Shown one piece after another: positions 41,638 to 49,025 of a DNA stretch of 51,927 nucleotides. The position numbers and the translations under genes are program-made. The DNA lies in NCBI RefSeq assembly GCF_016863195.1, contig NZ_BOOK01000033.1:1-51927 (forward strand), given 5' to 3'. The number at the start of each line of letters is the position of its first letter. The stretch's first letter is position 1. The notes below the pieces were generated by a model. It was not told the DNA's origin and searched no databases. It saw only the letters and a program-made list of their open reading frames with translations. This stretch comes from Paraplanobispora takensis (GTDB lineage: Bacteria > Actinomycetota > Actinomycetes > Streptosporangiales > Streptosporangiaceae).

Positions 41638-42582
41638 CTAGACCACGACCTGTAACGCGTTAGGGATAGACCGGAAAGTCACGCTCTCCACCTCTCCGAG
41701 GTAGTCGCCGTCGAGCTGATAGGCCACCGGCCGCTCGGCGGTCAGGGTGAACTCCTTCTCGTCGTGCAGCTGCACCAGATGCCTGCCGCTGGGCAGGGTC
41801 TCCCGGGTGCCGATGATCTGGGACAGCAGGTGGACCATGGCCGCCGGGCCCAGGCGCTGCAGGCCCAGCAGGTCCAGGCCGGTCTCGAAGCCCGCCCACG
41901 GGGTCGGGCAGACCGGCCGGGGCCCCACGTAGGACCAGGGGGAGGTGTTGGAGACCACTGCCATGAAGACGCCCTGGGCCGGGGGGATCCCCGGGCCCTC
42001 CAGGGTCATCGCGGCGTGGCGCTTGTCGGTCGACAGATAGTGGCGCAGCGCCGTGTTCACATAGCGGGCCGGGGTGGCCTTCAGCCCGGTGCCGCGCATC
42101 CCCTCGACCGCCCGGATGACCTCGGCGTCGTAGCCCAGGCCGCTGCAGAAGGTGAAGTAGCGGCTCTGCCCCTCCCACAGGGCCTGGCCGAGCCCGACCG
42201 TGCGCCGGCGGTCCTGCCCCACCGCCTCCAGGACCATGCCGGTGGCCTCCACCGGGTCGTTGGGCAGGCCGAGCGCCCGCGCGAAGACGTTCGCGCTCCC
42301 CCCGGGGATCACCAGCAGCGCCGGCCGGTCGGCCGCCGACTCCCCGTCGTCGGCCTCGAGCAGGCCGTTGACGGTCTCGTTGATGGTGCCGTCGCCGCCG
42401 AGCACCGCCATCACGTCGAACCCGGCCGCGTGCGCCGTACGGGCCAGGTGGGCGGCGTGCCCCCGGTATCCGGTCTCCTCGACGGTGAGATCCATCGTCG
42501 CGCCCAGTGCCCTGATGAGGACGTCCTGCGTCCGCTGGTTGGTCGTCGTGGCCTTGGGGTTCACCAGGAGCATCGCACGCAT
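41638..42582 (-). CDS. Diacylglycerol-kinase-family lipid kinase
   Basis: 314 residues from ATG 42582 ('MRAMLLVNPKATTTN'). DAGK catalytic fold: 'VLGGDGTINETVNGLL' nucleotide loop, 'LLVIPGGSANVFARALGLP', and C-terminal 'YQLDGDYLGEVESVTFR' (catalytic Asp in DGD). It phosphorylates diacylglycerol, sphingosine-like lipids or a related substrate at the membrane face. It corresponds by position to M. tuberculosis Rv3218. Start choice rests on TACGCT six bases upstream and the natural beta-strand start. Confidence 0.88.
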   Translation of the reverse strand: MRAMLLVNPKATTTNQRTQDVLIRALGATMDLTVEETGYRGHAAHLARTAHAAGFDVMAVLGGDGTINETVNGLLEADDGESAADRPALLVIPGGSANVFARALGLPNDPVEATGMVLEAVGQDRRRTVGLGQALWEGQSRYFTFCSGLGYDAEVIRAVEGMRGTGLKATPARYVNTALRHYLSTDKRHAAMTLEGPGIPPAQGVFMAVVSNTSPWSYVGPRPVCPTPWAGFETGLDLLGLQRLGPAAMVHLLSQIIGTRETLPSGRHLVQLHDEKEFTLTAERPVAYQLDGDYLGEVESVTFRSIPNALQVVV

Positions 42583-42588
42583 AAGGCC

Positions 42589-42594
42589 AGCGTA
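42589..42594 (-). promoter_or_regulatory. Candidate -10 element of lipid kinase gene
   Basis: TACGCT lies six bases before ATG 42582, without a ribosome binding site. Confidence 0.4.
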
Positions 42595-42647
42595 TCCATC
42601 TATAACGGTACATAGGCGGCGCACGACCGATCGGCCCCCAACGGCTA

Positions 42648-42653
42648 TAGGGT
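42648..42653 (+). promoter_or_regulatory. -10 element of leaderless membrane protein gene
   Basis: TAGGGT lies seven bases before GTG 42661, without a ribosome binding site. Confidence 0.5.
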
Positions 42654-42660
42654 TGACCCC

Positions 42661-43056
42661 GTGCCGAACCGTCCGACGACCTTGACCGTCGCCGCCGCAG
42701 TCCTGGGCCTGGAGGGCCTCGCCGCCGTGCTGCTGGGCGGCTACGTCGGCATCGAGACGGTGATCGGTCAGCCGGACGACGTCATGAGCTCGGTCTTCGT
42801 CGCCGGGTTCGGGCTGGTCATCGGCGGCGCCCTGCTCAGAGTCGCCTGGGGGATGCTCCGGATGGAGCGGTGGACCCGCAGCCCCGGAGTGCTGACCCAG
42901 ATCTTCATGATCCCGGTCTGTGTGACGCTGTTCCAGTCCGGCCAGACGTTGCTCGGCGTCCCCCTCGCCGCCGCGGCCGTGGCCGGACTGGTCACGCTGC
43001 TGTCCCCGCCGACGACCCGCGTGCTCTACGGAGACGAGCCGCCGCGCGGGGCGTAG
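42661..43056 (+). CDS. Small integral membrane protein
   Basis: 131 residues from GTG 42661. Four hydrophobic segments (about 8-30, 42-62, 76-92, 94-110) and a short polar C terminus. No catalytic motif. By position next to the lipid kinase and whiB1 it corresponds to M. tuberculosis Rv3217c, annotated only as a membrane protein. Function unknown. It ends ten bases from the convergent sigma factor gene. Confidence 0.8.
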   Translation: MPNRPTTLTVAAAVLGLEGLAAVLLGGYVGIETVIGQPDDVMSSVFVAGFGLVIGGALLRVAWGMLRMERWTRSPGVLTQIFMIPVCVTLFQSGQTLLGVPLAAAAVAGLVTLLSPPTTRVLYGDEPPRGA

Positions 43057-43066
43057 GCGCGAGGGC

Positions 43067-43846
43067 CTAGTCGTCGGCCGTGAGGCCCTCGCGGAGCTGG
43101 GTCAGCGTCCTGGCCAGCAGCCGGGAGACGTGCATCTGCGAGATGCCCAGCTCCGTGGCGATCTGCGACTGCGTCATGTTGCCGAAGAAGCGCAGCAGCA
43201 GGATCCGCTTCTCGCGCGGCGGGAGCCGTTCGAGCAGCGGCTTGAGCGACTCGCGGTATTCGACGCCCTCCAGGGAGTCGTCCACGATGCCCAGGGAGTC
43301 GGCCACCGCGGGCGCGTCGTCGTCACCGGAGTCGGGGGCGTCGAGGGAGACCGTGGAGTAGGCGTTGGCCGACTCCAGCCCTTCGAGCACCTCCTCCTCG
43401 CTCATCTTCAGGAACGCGGCCAGCTCGGCGACGGTGGGCGCCCGGCCCTCGCGCTGCGACAGCTCGCTTATGGCCTTGGTGAGCGAGAGCTTCAGCTCCT
43501 GCAGGCGGCGCGGCACGCGGACCGCCCAGCCCTTGTCGCGGAAGTGACGTTTGATCTCGCCCACGATCGTCGGCGTGGCGTAGGTGGAGAACTCCACCCC
43601 GCGGCTGAGATCGAAGCGGTCGATGGACTTGATGAGGCCGATGGTGGCGACCTGGGTCAGGTCGTCGAGCCACTCGCCGCGGTTGCGGAACCGGCGGGCG
43701 AGGTATTCGACCAGAGGCAGGTGAAGCTCGACGAGCTCGTCACGGATGCGCTGGCGTCGCGGGTCGTCGGGGGTCAACTCCGCCAGTTCGCCGAAGAGCG
43801 TGCGCGCGCGAACCCTGTCGGGCACCGCGTGGTCGCTGGTGGCCAT
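43067..43846 (-). CDS. SigB/SigF-type stress sigma factor
   Basis: 259 residues from ATG 43846 (GGAAAGGA eight bases upstream). An in-frame GTG at 43867 overlapping the rsbW stop (GTGA) is an alternative. Group 3 sigma: region 2 ('LPLVEYLARRFRNRGEWLDD', 'IKSIDRFDLSRGVEFSTYA'), region 3 ('PRRLQELKLSLTKAISELSQ') and region 4 ('ERLPPREKRILLLRFFGNMT', 'ISQMHVSRLLARTL'). Its dedicated anti-sigma gene is immediately upstream. It is the likely output of partner switching; it could also respond to the STAS/RsbW module 6-10 kb away, which is inference. Confidence 0.92.
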   Translation of the reverse strand: MATSDHAVPDRVRARTLFGELAELTPDDPRRQRIRDELVELHLPLVEYLARRFRNRGEWLDDLTQVATIGLIKSIDRFDLSRGVEFSTYATPTIVGEIKRHFRDKGWAVRVPRRLQELKLSLTKAISELSQREGRAPTVAELAAFLKMSEEEVLEGLESANAYSTVSLDAPDSGDDDAPAVADSLGIVDDSLEGVEYRESLKPLLERLPPREKRILLLRFFGNMTQSQIATELGISQMHVSRLLARTLTQLREGLTADD

Positions 43847-43863
43847 GGCACGAGTCCTTTCCG

Positions 43864-44289
43864 TCACGCCGGCCTCGCCGCGCCTCGGCGCTTGCGGAGC
43901 ACGATCGCCATACGGTCCGGGGAGTCGGTCACCGCGTCGACGTCGTCGGCCAGGGCGGTGAGCACCATCCACGCGAACTCGTCACGCTTGGGCAGGGCGC
44001 TTCCCACCGTGCTGACCTCGACCCGGACCTGCATCTCCTGACCGGTGAGCTCGAACTCGGCGATCAGGTCGGTGCCCGGGACGGCCTGGGTCAACAACAT
44101 CGCACACGCCTCGTCGACCGCGATCCGCAGATCCTCGATCTCGTCAAGCGTGAAGTCCAGCCGTGCGGCCAAACCGGCAGTGGCCGTACGTAACACGGAC
44201 AGATAGGCACTCACGGCAGGGAGCCGGACGGTCACCACATCACGGATCCCGCCCATACCGACCGTAGGCGCCTCAGTGTGCTCGGTCAC
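43864..44289 (-). CDS. RsbW-type anti-sigma factor
   Basis: 141 residues from GTG 44289, chosen for GAGGAGG four bases upstream. GHKL ATPase-like: 'LDFTLDEIEDLRIAVDEACA' carries the N-box with Glu/Asp but lacks the usual Asn (xxxN) at its end, and the G-box is not obvious ('DSPDRMAIVLRKR'). It resembles UsfX/PrsH-like anti-sigma factors that bind sigma but may have weak kinase activity. It is translationally linked to the sigma gene 17 bases downstream. Confidence 0.87.
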   Translation of the reverse strand: MTEHTEAPTVGMGGIRDVVTVRLPAVSAYLSVLRTATAGLAARLDFTLDEIEDLRIAVDEACAMLLTQAVPGTDLIAEFELTGQEMQVRVEVSTVGSALPKRDEFAWMVLTALADDVDAVTDSPDRMAIVLRKRRGAARPA

Positions 44290-44423
44290 ATTCCTCCTCG
44301 CAGAGTCGCTCACTGCAACCTACCGCCATGCAACGGTACATGGCCCTGTTGGACGCGCGATGAGGAGGATTTGCCCTATCTATGAGGCTGTATTGGACGC
44401 TGGGGCCGGCGGGTCACAAAATT

Positions 44424-44460
44424 GGGCCCCCTCGCCGCGGCGAGCGCGGCCAGGGGGCCC
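44424..44460 (-). terminator. Terminator after sodN
   Basis: GGGCCCCCT (44424-44432) pairs with AGGGGGCCC (44452-44460). Read on the minus strand the stem is followed by AATTTT. It lies 22 bases past the sodN stop. Confidence 0.75.
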
Positions 44461-44482
44461 GGTGACCATGGGGCCGGAGTGA

Positions 44483-44884
44483 TCAGGCGGCCTTGGTCTC
44501 CCAGAAGATCTTGGAAATCTCGTCGATCTTGGCCAGGAGCTCCTCGGCCTTGGAGACGTCGACGGTGCCCTTGGCGCCGGCGGCGCCCGCCAGCTTGGTG
44601 GCGTCCCAGAACAGCTGGTGGAGCTGGGGGTAGGCCTCCAGGTGCGGGGGCTTGAAGTAGTCGGTCCACAGCACCCACAGGTGGTGCTTGACCAGGTCGG
44701 CCCGCTCCTCCTTGATGCCGAGCGCGCGGGAACGGAAGACCGGGTCCTCGTTCGCGGCGTACTTCTCCATGATGGCCTTCACGGACTCGGCCTCGATGCG
44801 GGCCTGGGCCGGGTCGTAGACACCGCAGGGCAGGTCGCAGTGCGCCGAGGCGACGTGCCGGGGGCGCAGAAGTCGTGCGAGCAT
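44483..44884 (-). CDS. sodN: Nickel superoxide dismutase
   Basis: 133 residues from ATG 44884 (AAGGAAGGA upstream). Residues 1-14 (MLARLLRPRHVASA) form the propeptide removed by SodX. The mature protein then begins with the nickel hook 'HCDLPCGVYDP': His1, Cys2 and Cys6 bind nickel, and the Asp3/Tyr9 positions are kept. The rest is the four-helix bundle that assembles as a hexamer. It dismutates superoxide in the cytoplasm. It is divergent from the SodX protease gene and followed by a clear terminator. Confidence 0.97.
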   Translation of the reverse strand: MLARLLRPRHVASAHCDLPCGVYDPAQARIEAESVKAIMEKYAANEDPVFRSRALGIKEERADLVKHHLWVLWTDYFKPPHLEAYPQLHQLFWDATKLAGAAGAKGTVDVSKAEELLAKIDEISKIFWETKAA

Positions 44885-44975
44885 CGGAAAATCCTTCCTT
44901 GATGCTGAGATCAGCATGGTCTGGATCCGACCTTACTCGCCTTCGAAAACCCGTGCCTGGAGGGGTGTGCGCCTC

Positions 44976-45284
44976 GTGAGAGTCCGTGTCGAGGGGGATT
45001 CCATGCTTCCCGTCCTGCGCCCCGGGGACTGGTTGTGGGTACGGCGCGGCGCGCGGATCCGGGCCGGTGACCTGGTCCTCGCCAGGCTCCCCGAAGACCC
45101 CTCCCGGCTGATCGTCAAACGCGCCGCCTGGCCGGAGGGCGACGGCTGGTGGCTGGAGAGCGACAACCAGCGAGCCGGTGGCCGCAGGGACAGCTGGGAC
45201 TTCGGCGCCGTCCCGGTGGCGGGCCGGGTGGTCGCGCGCTACAGGCCCGTCTTCTCCTTGCCGGTCTTCTTCCGGGCGCGGTAG
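44976..45284 (+). CDS. sodX: SodN-processing protease SodX (S24/S26 type)
   Basis: 102 residues from GTG 44976 (GGAGGGG about ten bases upstream; GTG 44967 is possible). Signal-peptidase-like Ser-Lys protease: nucleophile Ser in 'VEGDSMLPVLRPGDWLWV', general base Lys in 'SRLIVKRAAW', and 'GWWLESDN'-type third box. There is no membrane anchor, fitting a cytoplasmic maturation protease that trims the SodN propeptide to expose His1. Divergent pairing with sodN is the standard arrangement. Confidence 0.92.
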   Translation: MRVRVEGDSMLPVLRPGDWLWVRRGARIRAGDLVLARLPEDPSRLIVKRAAWPEGDGWWLESDNQRAGGRRDSWDFGAVPVAGRVVARYRPVFSLPVFFRAR

Positions 45285-45784
45285 GCGGCCACGTTCGCCC
45301 GGCTGGCGCACCGCTCCGAGCAGTAGCGGCGCGAGCGGTTGGAAGAGGTGTCGAGATAGGCGCGGCGGCAGGGGGAGGCCTGGCACAGGCCGAGCCGGTC
45401 GGCGCCCAGGTCGGTCACGATGGCGGCCAGGCCCATCACCGCGCCCACGATGTACTGGTCGGAGAAGCGGCCGCCCTCGGTGAGGTGCATGTGCCAGGCC
45501 TCACCGTCGTGGTCGGAGATCTGCGGGTGGACCGGGTGACGGCGCAGCAGCGCGTTGAGCCGGTCGACCACCTCGCGCTCGTCGCCCTCGGCCGCGGCCT
45601 CGAACACCGCGACGAGCTCCTCGCGCAGCTCGCGCAGGGCGGCGAGGTCGTCGCGGTCCAGCCGCGAGGCCTGCCGCGGGTGCCCGCCGTCCTCCAGGAG
45701 GGCGCGCAGGCCCTCCAGGCCGGTGAGGCGGTCGGGGCTGTTGACGAGCAGCACGGCCAGCTCGGCGTAGGAGGTCAGGTCCAC
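45239..45784 (-). CDS. CGNR zinc-finger (ABATE) putative regulator
   Basis: 181 residues from GTG 45784. N-terminal ABATE-type domain (about 1-125, 'AELAVLLVNSPD', 'ALRELREELVAVFEA') and C-terminal zinc finger 'LGLCQASPCRRAYLDTSSNR' with 'RRYCSERCASRANVAAYRAR'. The family name motif CGNR reads CASR here, but all four zinc cysteines are kept. Probably a DNA-binding regulator; the target is unknown. The last 46 bases overlap the convergent sodX gene. Confidence 0.88.
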   Translation of the reverse strand: MDLTSYAELAVLLVNSPDRLTGLEGLRALLEDGGHPRQASRLDRDDLAALRELREELVAVFEAAAEGDEREVVDRLNALLRRHPVHPQISDHDGEAWHMHLTEGGRFSDQYIVGAVMGLAAIVTDLGADRLGLCQASPCRRAYLDTSSNRSRRYCSERCASRANVAAYRARKKTGKEKTGL

Positions 45785-46054
45785 GGGGAGATTCCGTCGA
45801 TGTAAGCGATGGATGGCTAGGCCGAGTATTACACGAGTGACGCGGTTAACACGCTGTCAACGAAAGTGAGCAATCCCTGTCATCCACCGCAGTCTCACCA
45901 TGTGGCACAATCAAAAAACGGGTGACCCCCGTACCCCCTCTCTGACGACCGTTCCCAGCGTGTAAGACCTGAGCGGCTACCGAAGCCGGGCCACGCTTCC
46001 CACGGCGTCTACGAAGGAAACATCCGTCTGTCTGACTGAACTACAGGGGTCGCT

Positions 46055-47245
46055 GTGGCCGTCACGCCATCCTCCATTTCCCTCGAATCCCTCGATCTGG
46101 ATCCCGCCTTCGCCCTGCACCGCGGCGGCAAGCTGGAGGTCCGCTCCACCGTCCCGGTCCGCAACGCCGAGGACCTGTCCCTGGCCTACACGCCGGGCGT
46201 GGCCAAGGTCTGCACCGCGATCGCCGAGGAGCCCGAGCTCGTCAACGACTACACCTGGGTCTCCAACGTCGTGGCCGTCGTCTCCGACGGCACCGCCGTG
46301 CTCGGCCTGGGAGACATCGGCCCGGCCGCCGCCATGCCCGTCATGGAGGGCAAGGCCCTGCTGTTCAAGCAGTTCGCCAACGTCGACGCCGTGCCCATCT
46401 GCCTCGACTGCACCGACGTGGACGCCCTGGTCGAGACCGTGGCGCGGCTGGCGCCCTCGTTCGGCGGCATCAACCTGGAGGACATCAGCGCCCCCCGCTG
46501 CTTCGAGGTCGAGGACCGGCTGCGCGAGCTCCTGGACATCCCCGTCTTCCACGACGACCAGCACGGCACCGCCATCGTCGCGCTGGCCGCGCTGAAGAAC
46601 GCGGCCCGGCTGACCGGCCGCTCCCTGGGCGACATGCGGGCCGTGGTGGCCGGCGCCGGCGCCTCCGGCGTCGCGGTCAGCCGCATCCTGCTGGGCGCCG
46701 GCGTCGGCGACATCGCGGTCTCCGACTCCCGCGGGATCATCTACGAGGGCCGCGGAGGCCTCAACCCCTTCAAGGAGGCCCTGGCGCGCGACACCAACCG
46801 GGCGGGCCTGCGCGGCTCCACCGAGGAGGCGCTGGCCGGCGCCGACGTGTTCATCGGCCTGTCCGGCTCGACGGTCTCGGAGGAGGCCATCGCGTCGATG
46901 GCGCCCGACGCCATCGTCTTCGCGCTGTCCAACCCGACGCCGGAGGTCCACCCCGACGTCGCCCGCCGGCACGCGCGGGTGGTCGCCACCGGCCGCTCCG
47001 ACTTCCCCAACCAGATCAACAACGTGCTCGCCTTCCCCGGCGTCTTCCGCGGGGCGCTGGACGTGCGCGCCACCACCATCACCGAGAACATGAAGGTCGC
47101 CGCGGCCGAGGCGCTGGCCGCCGTGGTCGGCGACGACCTGTCGGCCGACTACGTCATCCCGAGCCCGTTCGACGAGCGCGTCGCGCCCGCGGTCGTCGCC
47201 GCGGTCGCCGGCCAGGCCCGCGCCGACGGGGTCGCCCGGCTCTGA
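46055..47245 (+). CDS. NAD(P)-dependent malic enzyme
   Basis: 396 residues from GTG 46055 (AGGGG six bases upstream). Oxidative decarboxylation of malate to pyruvate. Catalytic Tyr in 'LAYTPGVAKVC', Lys in 'MEGKALLFKQF', metal ligands in 'FEVEDRLRELLDIPVFHDDQ', Rossmann motif 'VVAGAGASGVAVSRILL', and 'FALSNPTPEVHPD', 'FPNQINNVLAFPGVFRGAL'. It is the short bacterial form without the phosphotransacetylase domain of MaeB. The cofactor cannot be told for sure. Stand-alone. Confidence 0.95.
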   Translation: MAVTPSSISLESLDLDPAFALHRGGKLEVRSTVPVRNAEDLSLAYTPGVAKVCTAIAEEPELVNDYTWVSNVVAVVSDGTAVLGLGDIGPAAAMPVMEGKALLFKQFANVDAVPICLDCTDVDALVETVARLAPSFGGINLEDISAPRCFEVEDRLRELLDIPVFHDDQHGTAIVALAALKNAARLTGRSLGDMRAVVAGAGASGVAVSRILLGAGVGDIAVSDSRGIIYEGRGGLNPFKEALARDTNRAGLRGSTEEALAGADVFIGLSGSTVSEEAIASMAPDAIVFALSNPTPEVHPDVARRHARVVATGRSDFPNQINNVLAFPGVFRGALDVRATTITENMKVAAAEALAAVVGDDLSADYVIPSPFDERVAPAVVAAVAGQARADGVARL

Positions 47246-47252
47246 CCGGCCG

Positions 47253-47303
47253 CTGTGACCACGACCCGGCTGTGACCACGACCCGGCTGTGACCACGACC
47301 CGG
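47253..47303. repeat. Three exact 17-base tandem repeats after malic enzyme
   Basis: CTGTGACCACGACCCGG occurs three times head to tail at 47253, 47270 and 47287, beginning eight bases after the malic enzyme stop. The stop region itself carries a degenerate copy. Confidence 0.9.
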
Positions 47304-47573
47304 CTCTGATCGGGTTCTCCCGGCTCCGACCGTGCGGAGCCCGCCCACCCGTGGGCCCCGCACCTTCCGGACTCACCCCGCAGGACGCCTTCCGCCCGAC
47401 CGGCGAGGCGTCCTGTGTCATGCCGATGCCAAGATTCGTCACGGACTGTGCTATAAAAAGAGCCCTCCGTTATCTTCTCGGGCAGGGCGCGCACGAGGAA
47501 CGGATGTGTGCGCGGCGGGACGCCGGATGCGTCCGTCGCGCTCCCCCGCATTTCCCCACCGTCGAGGAGAGCG
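47304..47573. other. Intergenic region before NsdA-like gene
   Basis: Beyond the repeats it holds a terminator-like hairpin (47381-47415) and an AT-rich TATAAAAAG stretch near 47453, a possible -10 region for the regulator gene; no good -35 partner is visible. No gene is seen. Confidence 0.4.
47381..47415 (+). terminator. Hairpin downstream of malic enzyme
   Basis: CAGGACGCCT (47381-47390) pairs exactly with AGGCGTCCTG (47406-47415) around a 15-base loop. No T run follows. Confidence 0.55.
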
Positions 47574-48929
47574 ATGGAACGCGAGCCCAACCGACTGCTC
47601 AAGCGGCTCATGGTCGAGGCAGGGTTCACCTACAACGGAGTGGCCAGAAGGCTCAACGATCTCGGCAGGACCCGCGGCCTGACCGGGCTGCGATACGACC
47701 ACAGCTCGGTCACGCGCTGGCTCGGTGGCCAGCGTCCCAAGGAGCCGGTTCCGGGCCTGCTGAGCGAGATCTTCACCCTCCGGCTCGGCCGTACGGTCGC
47801 CCCGGAGGATCTGGGACTGCCCGCGTCATCCCCCCTCGATCTCGGGCAGGAGTTCAATCACACCTGGCATGAGGGGGTTGCAACCGTGACAGCACTGTGG
47901 CGAGCGGACGTCGAGAGGCGCAGGTTCCTGCTCGACTCCACCTTCGTGATCGGAGCCGGTTCCGTCGGCGCCGTGAAATGGCTCGCCCTCCCGCAGCAGA
48001 CGCGTCCCGTGGCGGGCGGCTCCCGGCGGGTGGGGATGGCCGACATCGCCGCGATCCGGGAGGTGACCCGGTCCTTCGGCGAGCTGGACAACAGGTTCGG
48101 CGGCGGGCGGATCCGCTCGGCGGTCGTGAAATACCTGGACACCGCCGTCGCGCCGCTGCTCAACGACGGCTCCTACGCCGAGGCCACCGGTAAGGAGCTC
48201 GCCTCGGCCGCGGCGGAGCTGACCCGGCTGGCCGGCTGGATGGCCTACGACCTGGAGCACCACGGCGTGGCGCAGCGCTATCTCATCCAGGCGCTGCATC
48301 TGGCCAGGGGAGCGGGCGACCACGGCCTCGGCGGGGAGATCCTCGCCGGGATGAGCCACCAGGCCGTCTACCTCGGCCAGCCCGTCCACGCCCTCGACCT
48401 GGCCAGGGCGGCCCAGCTGTCGGCCCAGCGCGCGGGCGTCCCCGCGCTGCTGGCCGAGGCCTACGTCCTGGAGGCCCACTCCCACGCCCTGCGCGAGGAC
48501 GGCGCGGCCTGCGCCAAGGCGCTGCACCACGCCGAGGAGGCCTTCGACCGCAGGAAGGCGGGCCAGGAGCCCGGCTGGATCGCCTACTTCGACGAGGCCT
48601 ACATGTCGGCCAAGTTCGCCCACTGCTTCCGCGACCTGGGCGACGGGGAGCAGGCCGTACGGCACGCGCGGCGGTCGCTGCAGATGGACGGGCGGTTCGT
48701 GCGCGGACGCATGTTCAACCTGTCGCTGCTGGCCGCGGGCCTGCTGCGCCGCGGGCAGGTGGAGGAGGCATGCGCGGCGGCGGGCGAGGCGCTGGATCTG
48801 GCCGGCGGGCTGCAGTCGGCCAGGACCCGCTCCTACCTCAGGGACCTGTGGCGGCGCCTGCGCCCCCACGCCGCCGAGTCACCGGTGGCGGCGCTGGGCG
48901 AGCGGATGCGGCAGCTCGTCCCGGCCTGA
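47574..48929 (+). CDS. NsdA-like TPR regulator
   Basis: 451 residues from ATG 47574 (GAGGAGA upstream). The N-terminal region (about 1-85) reads like a cryptic HTH/XRE variant: 'LLKRLMVEAGFTYNGVARRL', 'SSVTRWLGGQRPKEPVPGLL', then 'LGRTVAPEDLGL', the pattern of Streptomyces NsdA. The rest is helical with TPR-like repeats ('GMSHQAVYLGQPVHALDLAR', 'AEAYVLEAHSHALREDGAAC'). NsdA in S. coelicolor represses antibiotic production and sporulation. Function here is by analogy. Confidence 0.83.
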   Translation: MEREPNRLLKRLMVEAGFTYNGVARRLNDLGRTRGLTGLRYDHSSVTRWLGGQRPKEPVPGLLSEIFTLRLGRTVAPEDLGLPASSPLDLGQEFNHTWHEGVATVTALWRADVERRRFLLDSTFVIGAGSVGAVKWLALPQQTRPVAGGSRRVGMADIAAIREVTRSFGELDNRFGGGRIRSAVVKYLDTAVAPLLNDGSYAEATGKELASAAAELTRLAGWMAYDLEHHGVAQRYLIQALHLARGAGDHGLGGEILAGMSHQAVYLGQPVHALDLARAAQLSAQRAGVPALLAEAYVLEAHSHALREDGAACAKALHHAEEAFDRRKAGQEPGWIAYFDEAYMSAKFAHCFRDLGDGEQAVRHARRSLQMDGRFVRGRMFNLSLLAAGLLRRGQVEEACAAAGEALDLAGGLQSARTRSYLRDLWRRLRPHAAESPVAALGERMRQLVPA

Positions 48930-48930
48930 G

Positions 48931-48966
48931 TTCCGGCTCGGGTTCCGGCCCGGGTTCCGGCCCGGG
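48931..48966. repeat. Three 12-base tandem repeats
   Basis: TTCCGGC(T/C)CGGG is repeated at 48931, 48943 and 48955, directly after the regulator stop codon; only the first differs by one base. Confidence 0.85.
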
Positions 48967-48975
48967 AAAAGCGGA

Positions 48976-49003
48976 AGGGGCCCGGTCCGAAGACCGGGCC
49001 CCT
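48976..49003 (-). terminator. Terminator hairpin after first secreted trypsin-fold gene
   Basis: AGGGGCCCGGTC and GACCGGGCCCCT pair perfectly around the tetraloop CGAA (TTCG on the minus strand). The same hairpin follows the paralogous gene at 50802-50835. It may serve the convergent regulator gene as well. Confidence 0.75.
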
Positions 49004-49025
49004 CGACGTCGCAGGCGGAAGACTC

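Noticed and set aside
41632-41647. Sequence resembling a DasR-binding dre site (core TCTAGACCAC)
   Set aside because: The right half fits ACTGGTCTAGACCACT, but the left half matches only two of five positions, and the site lies at the lipid kinase stop codon, 270 bases before whiB1.
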